Positions 34,998 through 43,052 of a DNA stretch of 64,000 nucleotides are shown piece after piece. Each line of letters starts with the position of its first letter. The stretch's first letter is position 1. The position numbers and the translations under genes are program-made. Source of the stretch: Bacillus sp. UNC41MFS5 (GTDB lineage Bacteria; Bacillota; Bacilli; Bacillales_B; DSM-18226). The stretch is from NCBI RefSeq assembly GCF_000686805.1, contig NZ_JMLP01000012.1, forward strand, positions 124,001 through 188,000, read 5' to 3'. The notes beneath the pieces are model-generated. The model made no database searches. It saw only the letters and a program-made list of their open reading frames with translations, and was not told the DNA's origin.

Positions 34998-35558
34998 CTA
35001 AAACAGTTTCGTAACGCCTTGCAGAATACCAGGCAGGTTCACTTTTACATTTGTTTCGCCCTCTAAATAAGGCATACTTGTAACCCATTTTCCGTTATCT
35101 AGGTTAAATTGTTTTTGTTTCGCTTCTATCTCTTCATCTGTCAGCCATTGTAATGTATTCGATGGGCATACGCTCGCACACATTGGCGGAATGCCGTCCT
35201 TTGTCCGGTCGATACAAAGATCACACTTGTACATTAAATTTTGCTCTGTATCAAACTTTGGTATTCCATATGGACACGCAATGGTACAGTTTTGGCAGCC
35301 AATACACTTTTCCACTAGAGCCGAAAGCACGGCACCTGTTTCATGGATTTGAATGGCTTGGGCTGGACAACTTCTAGCACAAGCCGGATTTACGCAGTGC
35401 AGGCACATAAGAGGCATGGTTTGACGGTTAACAAGCGGGTTCACATCGTAAACATAGTTACGGTTACGTTCTTCATGACCGCCACACTGTGTACAAGCCG
35501 CCAAACATGAGCGGCACCCTATACAGTTTTCAAGTTCAAGATATAGCCTCTTTTTCAT
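34998..35558 (-). CDS. Four-cluster ferredoxin subunit (DmsB/NrfC-like)
   Basis: The 186-residue product has four Cys clusters in order: CIGCRSCLAACTQC, CLHCVNPACARSCP, CIGCQNCTIACP and CDLC with CASVCP. This is the electron-transfer subunit pattern of DMSO-reductase-family complexes. No signal peptide, so it should lie in the cytoplasm with the catalytic subunit. The ATG directly follows the stop codon of the catalytic subunit gene. Confidence 0.93.
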   Translation of the reverse strand: MKKRLYLELENCIGCRSCLAACTQCGGHEERNRNYVYDVNPLVNRQTMPLMCLHCVNPACARSCPAQAIQIHETGAVLSALVEKCIGCQNCTIACPYGIPKFDTEQNLMYKCDLCIDRTKDGIPPMCASVCPSNTLQWLTDEEIEAKQKQFNLDNGKWVTSMPYLEGETNVKVNLPGILQGVTKLF

Positions 35559-37727
35559 TTACTGCACCTTCTTCATTTCTAGTTTTTCAATCTGAGCGGC
35601 ACACGCTTTAAATTCCGGCATCCGTGACATAGGGTCAAGCGCTGGAATAGTTAATAGATTAATAGATTTCTCGTGGCCAAAATGGTACGGAACAAATACG
35701 GTATCTTTTCGAATCGCTTCAGTGATTTTCACTTTATATTCAGCCTCACCTCTACGTGTAAAGAGGCGTACAAATTCTTCATGTTCAATATTATATTTTG
35801 CAGCTGTTTCTGGATGTACTTCTACATATGGCTCTGGGCACATATCCCGTAAAAACTGAATGCGGCGAGTTTGATTCCCAGAAAGATAATGGTAGACAAC
35901 ACGTCCGGTTGTTAAGCGTAACGGGTATTCCGCGCACGGCTCTTCAGCTGGCGGACGGTATGGTAAGGCACAGATTTTTGCTTTTCCATCTGGATGGTAG
36001 AATTTTTTATCTAAGAACATGTGTGGTGTTCCTGGATCGTTTTCATCTTTACATGGCCAGAACACACCATCTTGCTTGTCGATTTTATCCCATGTTGCTC
36101 CGTAATAGTCAGCATAACCGCCCTTAGACGCTAGACGGAATTCATCAGCGACATCCTTCGCCGTTTTCAAGTGGGAGAAATACTTGCCTCTGCCTAGGTA
36201 CTCTGCTAACTCTGCTTGAATCTGCCAATCTGGCTTTGATTCACCAACTGGTTCTTGTGCTTTATTGATTTTAATAATCCGGCCTTCTAAATTGGTTACC
36301 GTTCCTTCATCCTCTGACCATGTAACGGTTGGAAGGATGACATCCGCAAATTCAGCTGATTCTGAAAGATAGAAGTCTGCACAAACCATAAAATCTAAGC
36401 CTTTTAACGCTTTGCGGACAAAGTTTAAGTTTGGTGCGGATACTGCTGGATTGGAGCAAAGCAAATACAAACCTCTGATTGTTTTTTCCTCCATAAGTTC
36501 GAACATTTCATAGGCAGAAACACCAGGCTGCGGCATTTCTTCAGGTGTAATTCCCCAAACCTTACATACTTCTTCCACATGCTTCGGATTGGTAATTTTT
36601 CGATACCCTGGAAGCAAATCGGATTTTTGACCATGCTCACGTCCGCCTTGACCGTTTCCTTGCCCAGTAAATGTTGCCACTCCTGCTTTAGGACGGCCAA
36701 TTTTTCCTGTAACTAAAGCCATGTTCGTGTATGCAGAAACGTTATCCACACCTTTATGCTGCTGTTCAATCCCACGTGCAAACATGACAATAGCATTCGG
36801 TGCTTTTCCGTAAATTTCTGCGGCTCGGATGATTTTTTCTGGAGCCACTCCGGTCAGTTCACTTGTATATTCTGGTGTAAATTCTTTCACCAATTCTTTT
36901 GTTTCTTCAAAGCCATTCGTATGATTATTAACGAATTCTTCATCCGCATAGCCGTTTTGAATAAGTAAGTTTAGAATACCATTAGCTAATGCAAGGTCTG
37001 TTCCAGGACGTAAATCCAAGTGAACATCCGCTCTTCTTGCAATTGGGGTTTCACGTGGGTCAGCTACAATTAAGTAACCTCCTCTTTCCTGGACAGCCCA
37101 TATTCTGAACATCGAAGTTGGGTGACACTCAGCAGTATTGCTTCCAGCGATGAACAAGCAATCTGTTTCATGGAGATCTGTCCATGGTAGAGTTGAACCA
37201 CGGTCAACGCCAAAAGAGCGAAGGAACCCGCCTGCTGCACTTGACATACAGAAGCGTCCGTTATAATCAATGTAGCGTGTTTGCAATCCAACCCTGGCAA
37301 ACTTCCCTGTCAAATAACATTTTTCATTTGTCATCGATACACCACTGAATACTGACAATGTATCTTTTCCGTAATTATTTTGAAGGTCGGCAAACTTTTT
37401 AGCAATTAAGCTGTAGGCCTCATCCCAGCTTGCTTCACGAAATCCTTCTTTTGTACCCTTAAGTGATGCATCATCGCGGATTAATGGTTTTAGGATCCGA
37501 TCATCATGGTTTGTTTGCTGGTATGCAGTAACCCCTTTAGGGCACATTTTTCCAACGTTTACGGGCCAATCATACCTTGGTTCCACCCCGATGATTTTAT
37601 TTGTTTTTGTATTAACACGCAGGTTCATTCCACATTGCATTCCACAATAACTACAATGAGTTTTTACGAGCGTTTCATTTGGATGACGAAGATTTTCTAT
37701 TTCTTTAAAAAATTTATCCCTTTGCAT
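35559..37727 (-). CDS. Molybdopterin oxidoreductase catalytic subunit, NasC/NarB-type (probable nitrate reductase)
   Basis: The product is 722 residues. Cys25, Cys28, Cys32 and Cys62 (CSYCGMQC ... GKMCPKG) bind a [4Fe-4S] cluster; the molybdenum ligand is Cys160 in YNGRFCMSSAAGG. Long stretches match B. subtilis NasC (GKFARVGLQT, GQGNGQG, HGQKSD, PGYR). No Tat signal, so it is cytoplasmic. I start it at ATG 37727, nine nt after AAGGAGG and overlapping the upstream membrane-subunit gene by 14 nt; the longer frame is read-through of that gene. Nitrate is the likeliest substrate; the partners are not those of assimilatory NasBC. Confidence 0.88.
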   Translation of the reverse strand: MQRDKFFKEIENLRHPNETLVKTHCSYCGMQCGMNLRVNTKTNKIIGVEPRYDWPVNVGKMCPKGVTAYQQTNHDDRILKPLIRDDASLKGTKEGFREASWDEAYSLIAKKFADLQNNYGKDTLSVFSGVSMTNEKCYLTGKFARVGLQTRYIDYNGRFCMSSAAGGFLRSFGVDRGSTLPWTDLHETDCLFIAGSNTAECHPTSMFRIWAVQERGGYLIVADPRETPIARRADVHLDLRPGTDLALANGILNLLIQNGYADEEFVNNHTNGFEETKELVKEFTPEYTSELTGVAPEKIIRAAEIYGKAPNAIVMFARGIEQQHKGVDNVSAYTNMALVTGKIGRPKAGVATFTGQGNGQGGREHGQKSDLLPGYRKITNPKHVEEVCKVWGITPEEMPQPGVSAYEMFELMEEKTIRGLYLLCSNPAVSAPNLNFVRKALKGLDFMVCADFYLSESAEFADVILPTVTWSEDEGTVTNLEGRIIKINKAQEPVGESKPDWQIQAELAEYLGRGKYFSHLKTAKDVADEFRLASKGGYADYYGATWDKIDKQDGVFWPCKDENDPGTPHMFLDKKFYHPDGKAKICALPYRPPAEEPCAEYPLRLTTGRVVYHYLSGNQTRRIQFLRDMCPEPYVEVHPETAAKYNIEHEEFVRLFTRRGEAEYKVKITEAIRKDTVFVPYHFGHEKSINLLTIPALDPMSRMPEFKACAAQIEKLEMKKVQ

Positions 37728-38796
37728 TCTGGTTTGCCTCCTTGACCTTAACTTGATGTGTTGCGAAGCCTGAGAATCTTGAGATTCTATATTTTCTGCG
37801 ACATGGCAGACATAGTTCTGCAAGATTAAAACCATCCTGCATGTTAAATTCCATTTCATTGACACCTAAAACTTGAATAACATCATTCGATTGTTCCACT
37901 GATACAAAATGGTCTCCGCATACTTTACATTCCTTCATATGTTGTTCTCCATAATGTTCACGGTAATTTCTTGCAAATACACTCATTGGACGGAAAGGAA
38001 TATGAGCAAGCTTTCCGAATGGCAGGTAAATGAGTGTAACAATAACTGAAAATTGATGAATCAGTGACATTTGCGACTGCATCCAGCCATGTAGGAATAC
38101 GTTTTGAACTGTTAATAAAAGTCCAGTAACGGAAATAAACAATAATAGATAAAGCGGTAAGAAATCGTACATAAACTTCTGTTCGGCTCTGGCTTGCATG
38201 TTTTTTAAGCGGCGGTTTAGAGCCATACATACTCCTGATGTAACCATGATTGCAGCAATATTAAGTGCGTTATAGGATAACCAAGCGATGATTCCATCCG
38301 CTTTCACGTTCATTACATTCATTCCAAATAACACGATGGTATAGTAGCCATTCTCTTCCATCGTAAAATACATCCAGCTGAACACTAGCGGGAAGGTTAC
38401 CAAGCACGCAAGGACACAGCCCCAACCGATTAAAATGTGCTGCACCCAGCGGTACATGCCACGATTCCGGATGAAATCATAAATGGCTAAATGATTTACA
38501 GCCGTTTTAGGTGTGCTTTTCCGAAACAATAGCTTTAAGCCTTTTTTGATAAAAATTTTGGTAGGCGGTCTTTCTCCCCAAGCAATAAAGCGGTAAAAAA
38601 ATCCTCCAATAAATACAATGGTACCTACCATATATCCGTATAGATTTAAGTCAACATGTGTAAACATTCTTGTACCGATAAACGTTAAAATGGCAAGTCC
38701 GACAACTGTCAGAAACATCGATTTAGCAAAATGAGATGCAAACGCACCATTGACCGAGCGCTCTTGTTTTTTAGTTATTGTAATATTAGCTTCCAT
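37714..38796 (-). CDS. Membrane cytochrome b-like subunit (NarI/DsrM-type) with two CXXC motifs
   Basis: The product is 360 residues with six spans. LIHQFSVIVTLIYLPFGKLA, then HIPFRP, has the paired His and PFGKLxH pattern of NarI/HdrE/DsrM subunits that bind heme b and oxidise menaquinol. A soluble C-terminal tail carries CKVCGDHF and CLPCRRKY, able to bind zinc or an Fe-S cluster. It is the first gene of the operon and overlaps the catalytic subunit gene. GGAGG precedes the ATG. Heme ligation is inferred from the motif only. Confidence 0.72.
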   Translation of the reverse strand: MEANITITKKQERSVNGAFASHFAKSMFLTVVGLAILTFIGTRMFTHVDLNLYGYMVGTIVFIGGFFYRFIAWGERPPTKIFIKKGLKLLFRKSTPKTAVNHLAIYDFIRNRGMYRWVQHILIGWGCVLACLVTFPLVFSWMYFTMEENGYYTIVLFGMNVMNVKADGIIAWLSYNALNIAAIMVTSGVCMALNRRLKNMQARAEQKFMYDFLPLYLLLFISVTGLLLTVQNVFLHGWMQSQMSLIHQFSVIVTLIYLPFGKLAHIPFRPMSVFARNYREHYGEQHMKECKVCGDHFVSVEQSNDVIQVLGVNEMEFNMQDGFNLAELCLPCRRKYRISRFSGFATHQVKVKEANQNAKG

Positions 38797-38817
38797 TGGA
38801 GTTCCTCCTAAATAAAA

Positions 38818-38870
38818 ATAACACTACCGTTTTTTCATACTCTCATTGTAAGAAAAACGGCAGTGTTATA
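38818..38870 (-). terminator. Long hairpin between the M50 gene and the molybdoenzyme operon
   Basis: AACACTGCCGTTTTT pairs with AAAAACGGTAGTGTT (one wobble) on the minus strand and is followed by TTATTTTTATTT. It may terminate the peptide/protease operon or act as a leader hairpin in front of the membrane-subunit gene. Confidence 0.65.
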
Positions 38871-38882
38871 AATATCAGGGAG

Positions 38883-38901
38883 TTCCCCCATTATGGGGGA
38901 A
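38883..38901. promoter_or_regulatory. Candidate operator palindrome
   Basis: TTCCCCCAT-T-ATGGGGGAA is a perfect 9-1-9 palindrome 87 bp before the molybdoenzyme operon and close to a possible -10 (TATAAC, 38870-38865, minus). NarL/NreC-type sites are inverted heptamers rich in CCC/GGG, so a NreC site is plausible but unproven. Confidence 0.45.
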
Positions 38902-38944
38902 AAAAACCCCTAGAAACGTTATTTTAGACAAATGTCTGTCACAT

Positions 38945-40138
38945 TTAGTTTTGGAGCATATTTTGAGTGTATTTTTTTCTCCAAGAATATAGTAGCAGTA
39001 ATAAACCGATAAGTATTTGCAAAGTAAACAGGACGGAATCCCAGAATAGAAAAGAAGTCGGACCTTCAGAAAACCCGGGAAAAACTTTTTGCCATACAAA
39101 GAATACCTGCGGGATATAAAAGAATGTATAAATTAATACTGTCAGTATGACTCCGACTAAATAAAAGCTTGAATATAAAAAAATAGTCTTTCTTTCTCCC
39201 TCAAAAACAACCTCATTCATTGATGGCGATTTTAAGAATGGCAGTTTCTCTCTTATCAATCCCTGTGCATTTTCCATTAAGTTGTAGCAGCCAGTTACAT
39301 TTTCAAGAACGAAATATAAATCCGTCTTCATATAAATAAAGCATTGATAAACCATGCGAATGAATACGTCGAAAACCACAACGTTCATTATACGCAGAAA
39401 AATCTCTGATCGACTGGAAAAAACTAATTGACTAAGCAATGCAATTGAAAGGATAAATGTATCAAAGCAAAGACCTGCGAGGAATAAAACATTCCGATTT
39501 TTCGAGGAAAGTTTCCAAACCAATGACATATCTGTTTCAAGGACAACTAGAATTAACCGGTGCCCCACTTCCAATTTCGTAGGGAGATTTTGAGCTCTCA
39601 TCGCTAAAATATGACCAAACTCATGTATGAGGACAAGTATCATGGTTACCCCTATCCAAATTGGAATATTCAACACCATCAAATCAAAGATAAATATATC
39701 TTTATACTGTGGAATGAATGATGGTTTAATGATGAAAAGGAGCACATTGACGAGGAATGAAGTTGAATAAATATAGAAGGCAGCTTTATTAAAAAAGAAT
39801 TTCCCCAGTTTTGGTGAAATCCATAAAAAGCCCAGGTCTTTCTTTTTCTTTTCCTTCATGTCAACTTTTACACCATCAACTTCATCTATCAAGTTCATGA
39901 TTAGTAATTGATTGGCAAAATCGAGGATATCTACTTCCTCATTAGGGTATTTATCCCTAAGAATCAGTTCAATTTCCTCTAACGACCCTCCGTTGTTTAT
40001 TAAATGGATTGCATCAATACAAACCTTCGGCATCTCATAAAACTCACCTAATGCATAATCTTCAACGATAAAATGTTTTTTATCCATGCTAATATTAATT
40101 GGGACCAACAAAAGACGTGAATGAAGTGTAAGTTTCAT
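38945..40138 (-). CDS. PqqD/RRE-like plus M50 metalloprotease membrane protein (peptide maturation candidate)
   Basis: The product is about 397 residues. Residues 1-90 resemble a PqqD-type peptide-recognition element (HSRLLLVPINISMDKKHFIV, then MPKVCIDAIHLINNGGSLEE). An M50-type membrane protease follows, with zinc motif LIHEFGHILAM near residue 185 and about seven spans. Similar proteins (for example YydH in the epipeptide cluster) accompany ribosomally made modified peptides. I start it at ATG 40138 after AAAGGGTG; an ATG at 40168 is also in frame. It lies 69 bp after a 24-codon peptide gene. Confidence 0.75.
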   Translation of the reverse strand: MKLTLHSRLLLVPINISMDKKHFIVEDYALGEFYEMPKVCIDAIHLINNGGSLEEIELILRDKYPNEEVDILDFANQLLIMNLIDEVDGVKVDMKEKKKKDLGFLWISPKLGKFFFNKAAFYIYSTSFLVNVLLFIIKPSFIPQYKDIFIFDLMVLNIPIWIGVTMILVLIHEFGHILAMRAQNLPTKLEVGHRLILVVLETDMSLVWKLSSKNRNVLFLAGLCFDTFILSIALLSQLVFSSRSEIFLRIMNVVVFDVFIRMVYQCFIYMKTDLYFVLENVTGCYNLMENAQGLIREKLPFLKSPSMNEVVFEGERKTIFLYSSFYLVGVILTVLIYTFFYIPQVFFVWQKVFPGFSEGPTSFLFWDSVLFTLQILIGLLLLLYSWRKKYTQNMLQN

Positions 40139-40172
40139 GTTAACACCCTTTAGCTTGTTTTTTATCATTAAG

Positions 40173-40207
40173 AAAGGATGCTTAGCTTTTCGCTAGCATC
40201 CTTTTTT
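40173..40207. terminator. Hairpin between peptide and protease genes
   Basis: AAAGGATGCTAGC and its complement pair with one bulge around GAAAA. The T run is weak on the minus strand, fitting partial termination that would favour peptide over protease mRNA. Confidence 0.6.
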
Positions 40208-40282
40208 TCAACCTTTCCAACCAGGGACAAATTGACACCACCAGCAAGTTGTTCTTACCTTTTTTAGCTTACGGATTTTCAT
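40208..40282 (-). CDS. Short peptide, 24 aa, Cys-Trp-Trp-Cys motif (RiPP or signal precursor candidate)
   Basis: The ATG at 40282 overlaps the HD-GYP stop codon by 4 nt (ATGA), and a strong ribosome site AGGGAGGTGG lies in the last HD-GYP codons. The peptide has a basic leader-like half, MKIRKLKKVR, and a second half, TTCWWCQFVPGWKG. It has no standard signal peptide. Position directly before an RRE/M50 protein, translational coupling and the striking Trp/Cys content make it a likely precursor peptide. I know no described family with this sequence. Confidence 0.65.
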   Translation of the reverse strand: MKIRKLKKVRTTCWWCQFVPGWKG

Positions 40283-41442
40283 AAATCCACCTCCCTAGGT
40301 AATTCACTTTCTTTCAACCATGGATATTTTTCGTGGAACTTAATCCATGCTGGAAATACCTTCTTAAATTCTTCCACTAAGGTTGGGTCAAATTGCGTAC
40401 CATTCCCTTCAAGGATACGCTGATATGCTACTTCTACCGGCATTGCAGATCGATATGATCTTGAAGATGTCATCGCATCAAACGCATCCGCTACAGCGGT
40501 AACCCTTGCAAGTAATGGGATTTCCTCTCCCACTAAGTGGTCCGGATACCCTTTTCCATCCCAGCGCTCGTGATGTGAACGGATTACACAAATACTATCC
40601 CTTATTCCCTCCACATCCTTAACTGCTTCAGCACCTACAGTAGGATGAGTTTTAATAATTTCAAATTCTTCTTTTGTGAGTTTCCCAGGTTTCATTAAAA
40701 TTGAATCATGGATATGGATTTTACCAATATCATGTAATAAGCATGCATAATAAAAAGATTTTTGTTCCTTTAATGAAAAGATACCGATTTGTTTTGCTAA
40801 TAATATTGCATAGCTTGCTACACGTTCACTATGTCCTCTTGTGTATGGGTCCTTCAATTCAAGCGTAGCAATTACACCTTTTACGATACCTTCTAATTGT
40901 TTGTCGTATGAATTACTTATTGCTTTTACGTATCCCTGAAAACGAACTAATAAAAAAAATGCCATGATTGACAGTACAGCTATCAAAATAATTGGGATGA
41001 TAACATAAGAAGTTTTTAGGATTATACCAACAAATAAATACCTTGCCGTAACACCCAAACTTACTAGCCAAAAATAACGTCGATTAAGGAAAAGAGGAAG
41101 TGATAAAAGTAAAAACACCTCTATTAAATTCCCACTTTTGTAGGACTCTCCCCTTCCGTAGAAGGATAAAATATCCACAATAAAAGTAACCGATATGTAA
41201 CTTATAAAAAATACGTATTTTATTGAAGCTTGCTTATTACGCTTATTTAAATAATAAGCTACAGGAATTAATATCGTTAAAAGGATATAGGTTAAATAAA
41301 AAAATTTACTAGGCGGGCCCACTGCTTCATGTTCAATGAAGGCTGGAAAAAGATAGTAATAAAAAAAATCATAGGATATAAGAATTATATAAAAAAATAG
41401 TAGGAACCATTTAACAGTTCTTATTTCTTCCTTAGGTAACAT
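40279..41442 (-). CDS. Membrane HD-GYP phosphodiesterase
   Basis: The product is about 387 residues. Five or six N-terminal spans (about 15-180) form a sensor domain homologous to that of the upstream kinase (GNLIEVFLLLSLPLFLNRRY here). The HD-GYP domain is complete: HSERVASYA, LLHDIGKIHI, HHERWDGKGYP and VADAFDAMTSSRSYR. Such enzymes hydrolyse cyclic di-GMP. ATG 41442 follows GGAGG by five nt; ATG 41460 is an alternative. It is the first gene of the operon containing the 24-aa peptide. Confidence 0.88.
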   Translation of the reverse strand: MLPKEEIRTVKWFLLFFYIILISYDFFYYYLFPAFIEHEAVGPPSKFFYLTYILLTILIPVAYYLNKRNKQASIKYVFFISYISVTFIVDILSFYGRGESYKSGNLIEVFLLLSLPLFLNRRYFWLVSLGVTARYLFVGIILKTSYVIIPIILIAVLSIMAFFLLVRFQGYVKAISNSYDKQLEGIVKGVIATLELKDPYTRGHSERVASYAILLAKQIGIFSLKEQKSFYYACLLHDIGKIHIHDSILMKPGKLTKEEFEIIKTHPTVGAEAVKDVEGIRDSICVIRSHHERWDGKGYPDHLVGEEIPLLARVTAVADAFDAMTSSRSYRSAMPVEVAYQRILEGNGTQFDPTLVEEFKKVFPAWIKFHEKYPWLKESELPREVDL

Positions 41443-41629
41443 AAAGTCCTCCACGTACATATCACATAGTACTTAACAAAAAGTACATTAGAAATGGAAA
41501 TATAATATATTATTTAATCGATGAAAGGAAAAGACAAAATCTATTAACTTTCAATATTCCTCTACATTATATATCATTCATAATACCCTTGTAACATGTT
41601 ATTTTGAGGAATTTTGTATAATTGTAGAA

Positions 41630-42871
41630 CTATATATCTATTTGTTTGATTGGTAAAGATACAATTACCCGTGTACCTTTGTTAATCCTGCTTTCTATTT
41701 TCAGCTCACCTTTATGATCCTTAATGATTTGATTCGTAACCATTAAACCTAAACCTGTTCCATCTGTTTTTGTCGTAAAAAATGGTTCACCAAGATTTAG
41801 AATGTTCTCTTCTGTAATTCCATCCCCTTCATCTTGAATAGAAACAACCATTTTCTGTTTCTCTACTACTTGAACACGTATTTCTATCCTGCCGCCCTCA
41901 GGCATGGATTCGATTGCATTCTTAATCAAATTGATAAACACTTGCTTTAGTTGTTTTTCATCACAATCAACAGGAGGTAATGGCCCTGCCATTATTGTCT
42001 CTACCGTAACTCCTTGTCTCTCCGCTTGTTGTTGTGTAATCGATAAAGTATATGCAACCACTTCTTCAATACTAGCTTTTTCGAATTTAATGACTCTGGG
42101 TTTACCTAGATACATCAAATCATGTACGATTGTATTAATCCGATCAATTTCCTGAATCATAATTGGATAAAAATCGTTTGTGTTTGGGTATCGTTCTTGC
42201 TGCAATTGTGTAAAGCCTCGTAATGAAGATAAAGGGTTTCGGATTTCATGTCCAATAGCCGCAGCCATTTGACCAATGACAGCAAGCTTTTCTTTTTGAC
42301 GAAGCTCATCGTAAACCGTTGTTAAGGAATTAATATAAGAATAAAAACGGATTAATAAAATATACGCTAATACTGAAATAGTTAGATAGATAAGGACTGG
42401 TATTAAAACATTAAGGTCTTCTAATATCAATCCTAATAGTAAATCCTTACCAATTAGACCTATGGACACTGTCCAAAAGTACCTTTTATTCACAAAAATC
42501 GGAGTATAGAGAATTAATAAAACTTCGACTATATTTCCTGTTGCAAAATGTTCTGTAGTCCCAATATACCTCACTAGATTGTCTATAATATCAATAATTA
42601 GAAAACTAGAAATGTATAAATATTTTACAATATAGATGTTACCTACTTTTATATAATAAATAGCTAGAATTAAAACTCCTACTAATATTAGGTACATCCA
42701 TAATCCTAGCCCACCTCTTATTTCCCTATGTGATGCTCCATTGAAATATAGACGAAAATAATAATAGAAAATATCCCAAGAAAAAAATATGAAATTAAAT
42801 AACCAGATAAATAGTATGATTGCCTTCCGTTCTTCAAAAATAAGCTTTGGATTCTTGATGCCTTCTTTCAT
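41630..42871 (-). CDS. Membrane histidine kinase, sporulation-kinase type, orphan
   Basis: The product is 413 residues. About six spans (20-185) include GNIVEVLLILYTPIFVNKRY, matching the HD-GYP protein's sensor domain. HisKA (GQMAAAIGHEIRNPLSSLRG) and HATPase (NAIESMPEGG, DEGDGI, TDGTGLGLMV) are complete and resemble the Kin kinases that feed Spo0F. No response regulator gene is nearby. GGGGAG lies about 11 nt before the ATG. Tandem Spo0A-like boxes stand upstream. Confidence 0.87.
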   Translation of the reverse strand: MKEGIKNPKLIFEERKAIILFIWLFNFIFFSWDIFYYYFRLYFNGASHREIRGGLGLWMYLILVGVLILAIYYIKVGNIYIVKYLYISSFLIIDIIDNLVRYIGTTEHFATGNIVEVLLILYTPIFVNKRYFWTVSIGLIGKDLLLGLILEDLNVLIPVLIYLTISVLAYILLIRFYSYINSLTTVYDELRQKEKLAVIGQMAAAIGHEIRNPLSSLRGFTQLQQERYPNTNDFYPIMIQEIDRINTIVHDLMYLGKPRVIKFEKASIEEVVAYTLSITQQQAERQGVTVETIMAGPLPPVDCDEKQLKQVFINLIKNAIESMPEGGRIEIRVQVVEKQKMVVSIQDEGDGITEENILNLGEPFFTTKTDGTGLGLMVTNQIIKDHKGELKIESRINKGTRVIVSLPIKQIDI

Positions 42872-42983
42872 GATGTAGTTTCTCCCCTAATCTAATCTTC
42901 AAAAAGTAAGTAATAAAAATCCTGCTTCTATTTTATCATCTTTCTTTCACTTAATTGACATCAATTTTGTAAAATCGATGAAT

Positions 42984-43000
42984 TTCGACACATTTCGATA
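42984..43000 (-). promoter_or_regulatory. Tandem Spo0A-like boxes
   Basis: On the minus strand TATCGAA (43000-42994) and TGTCGAA (42990-42984) are spaced by exactly 10 bp, one helical turn. TGTCGAA is the core 0A box. They lie about 115-130 bp before the orphan kinase start. Confidence 0.55.
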
Positions 43001-43012
43001 CAATCCACAAAA

Positions 43013-43040
43013 AAAAGGACTTACTCGTGGTAAGCCCTTC
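43013..43040 (-). terminator. Terminator of the amino acid permease gene
   Basis: On the minus strand GGGCTTAC pairs with GTAAGTCC (one wobble) and seven T follow. Confidence 0.8.
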
Positions 43041-43052
43041 TACTTTTATCTC

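Noticed and set aside
35559..37727. Formate dehydrogenase or NapA assignment
   Set aside because: The Mo-ligand region RFCMSSA and long matches to NasC disagree with FdhA, and a Tat signal expected for NapA is missing.
37728..37865. Longer start for the molybdoenzyme subunit
   Set aside because: This stretch is the 3' coding part of the membrane subunit in another frame; ATG 37727 has AAGGAGG at 9 nt.
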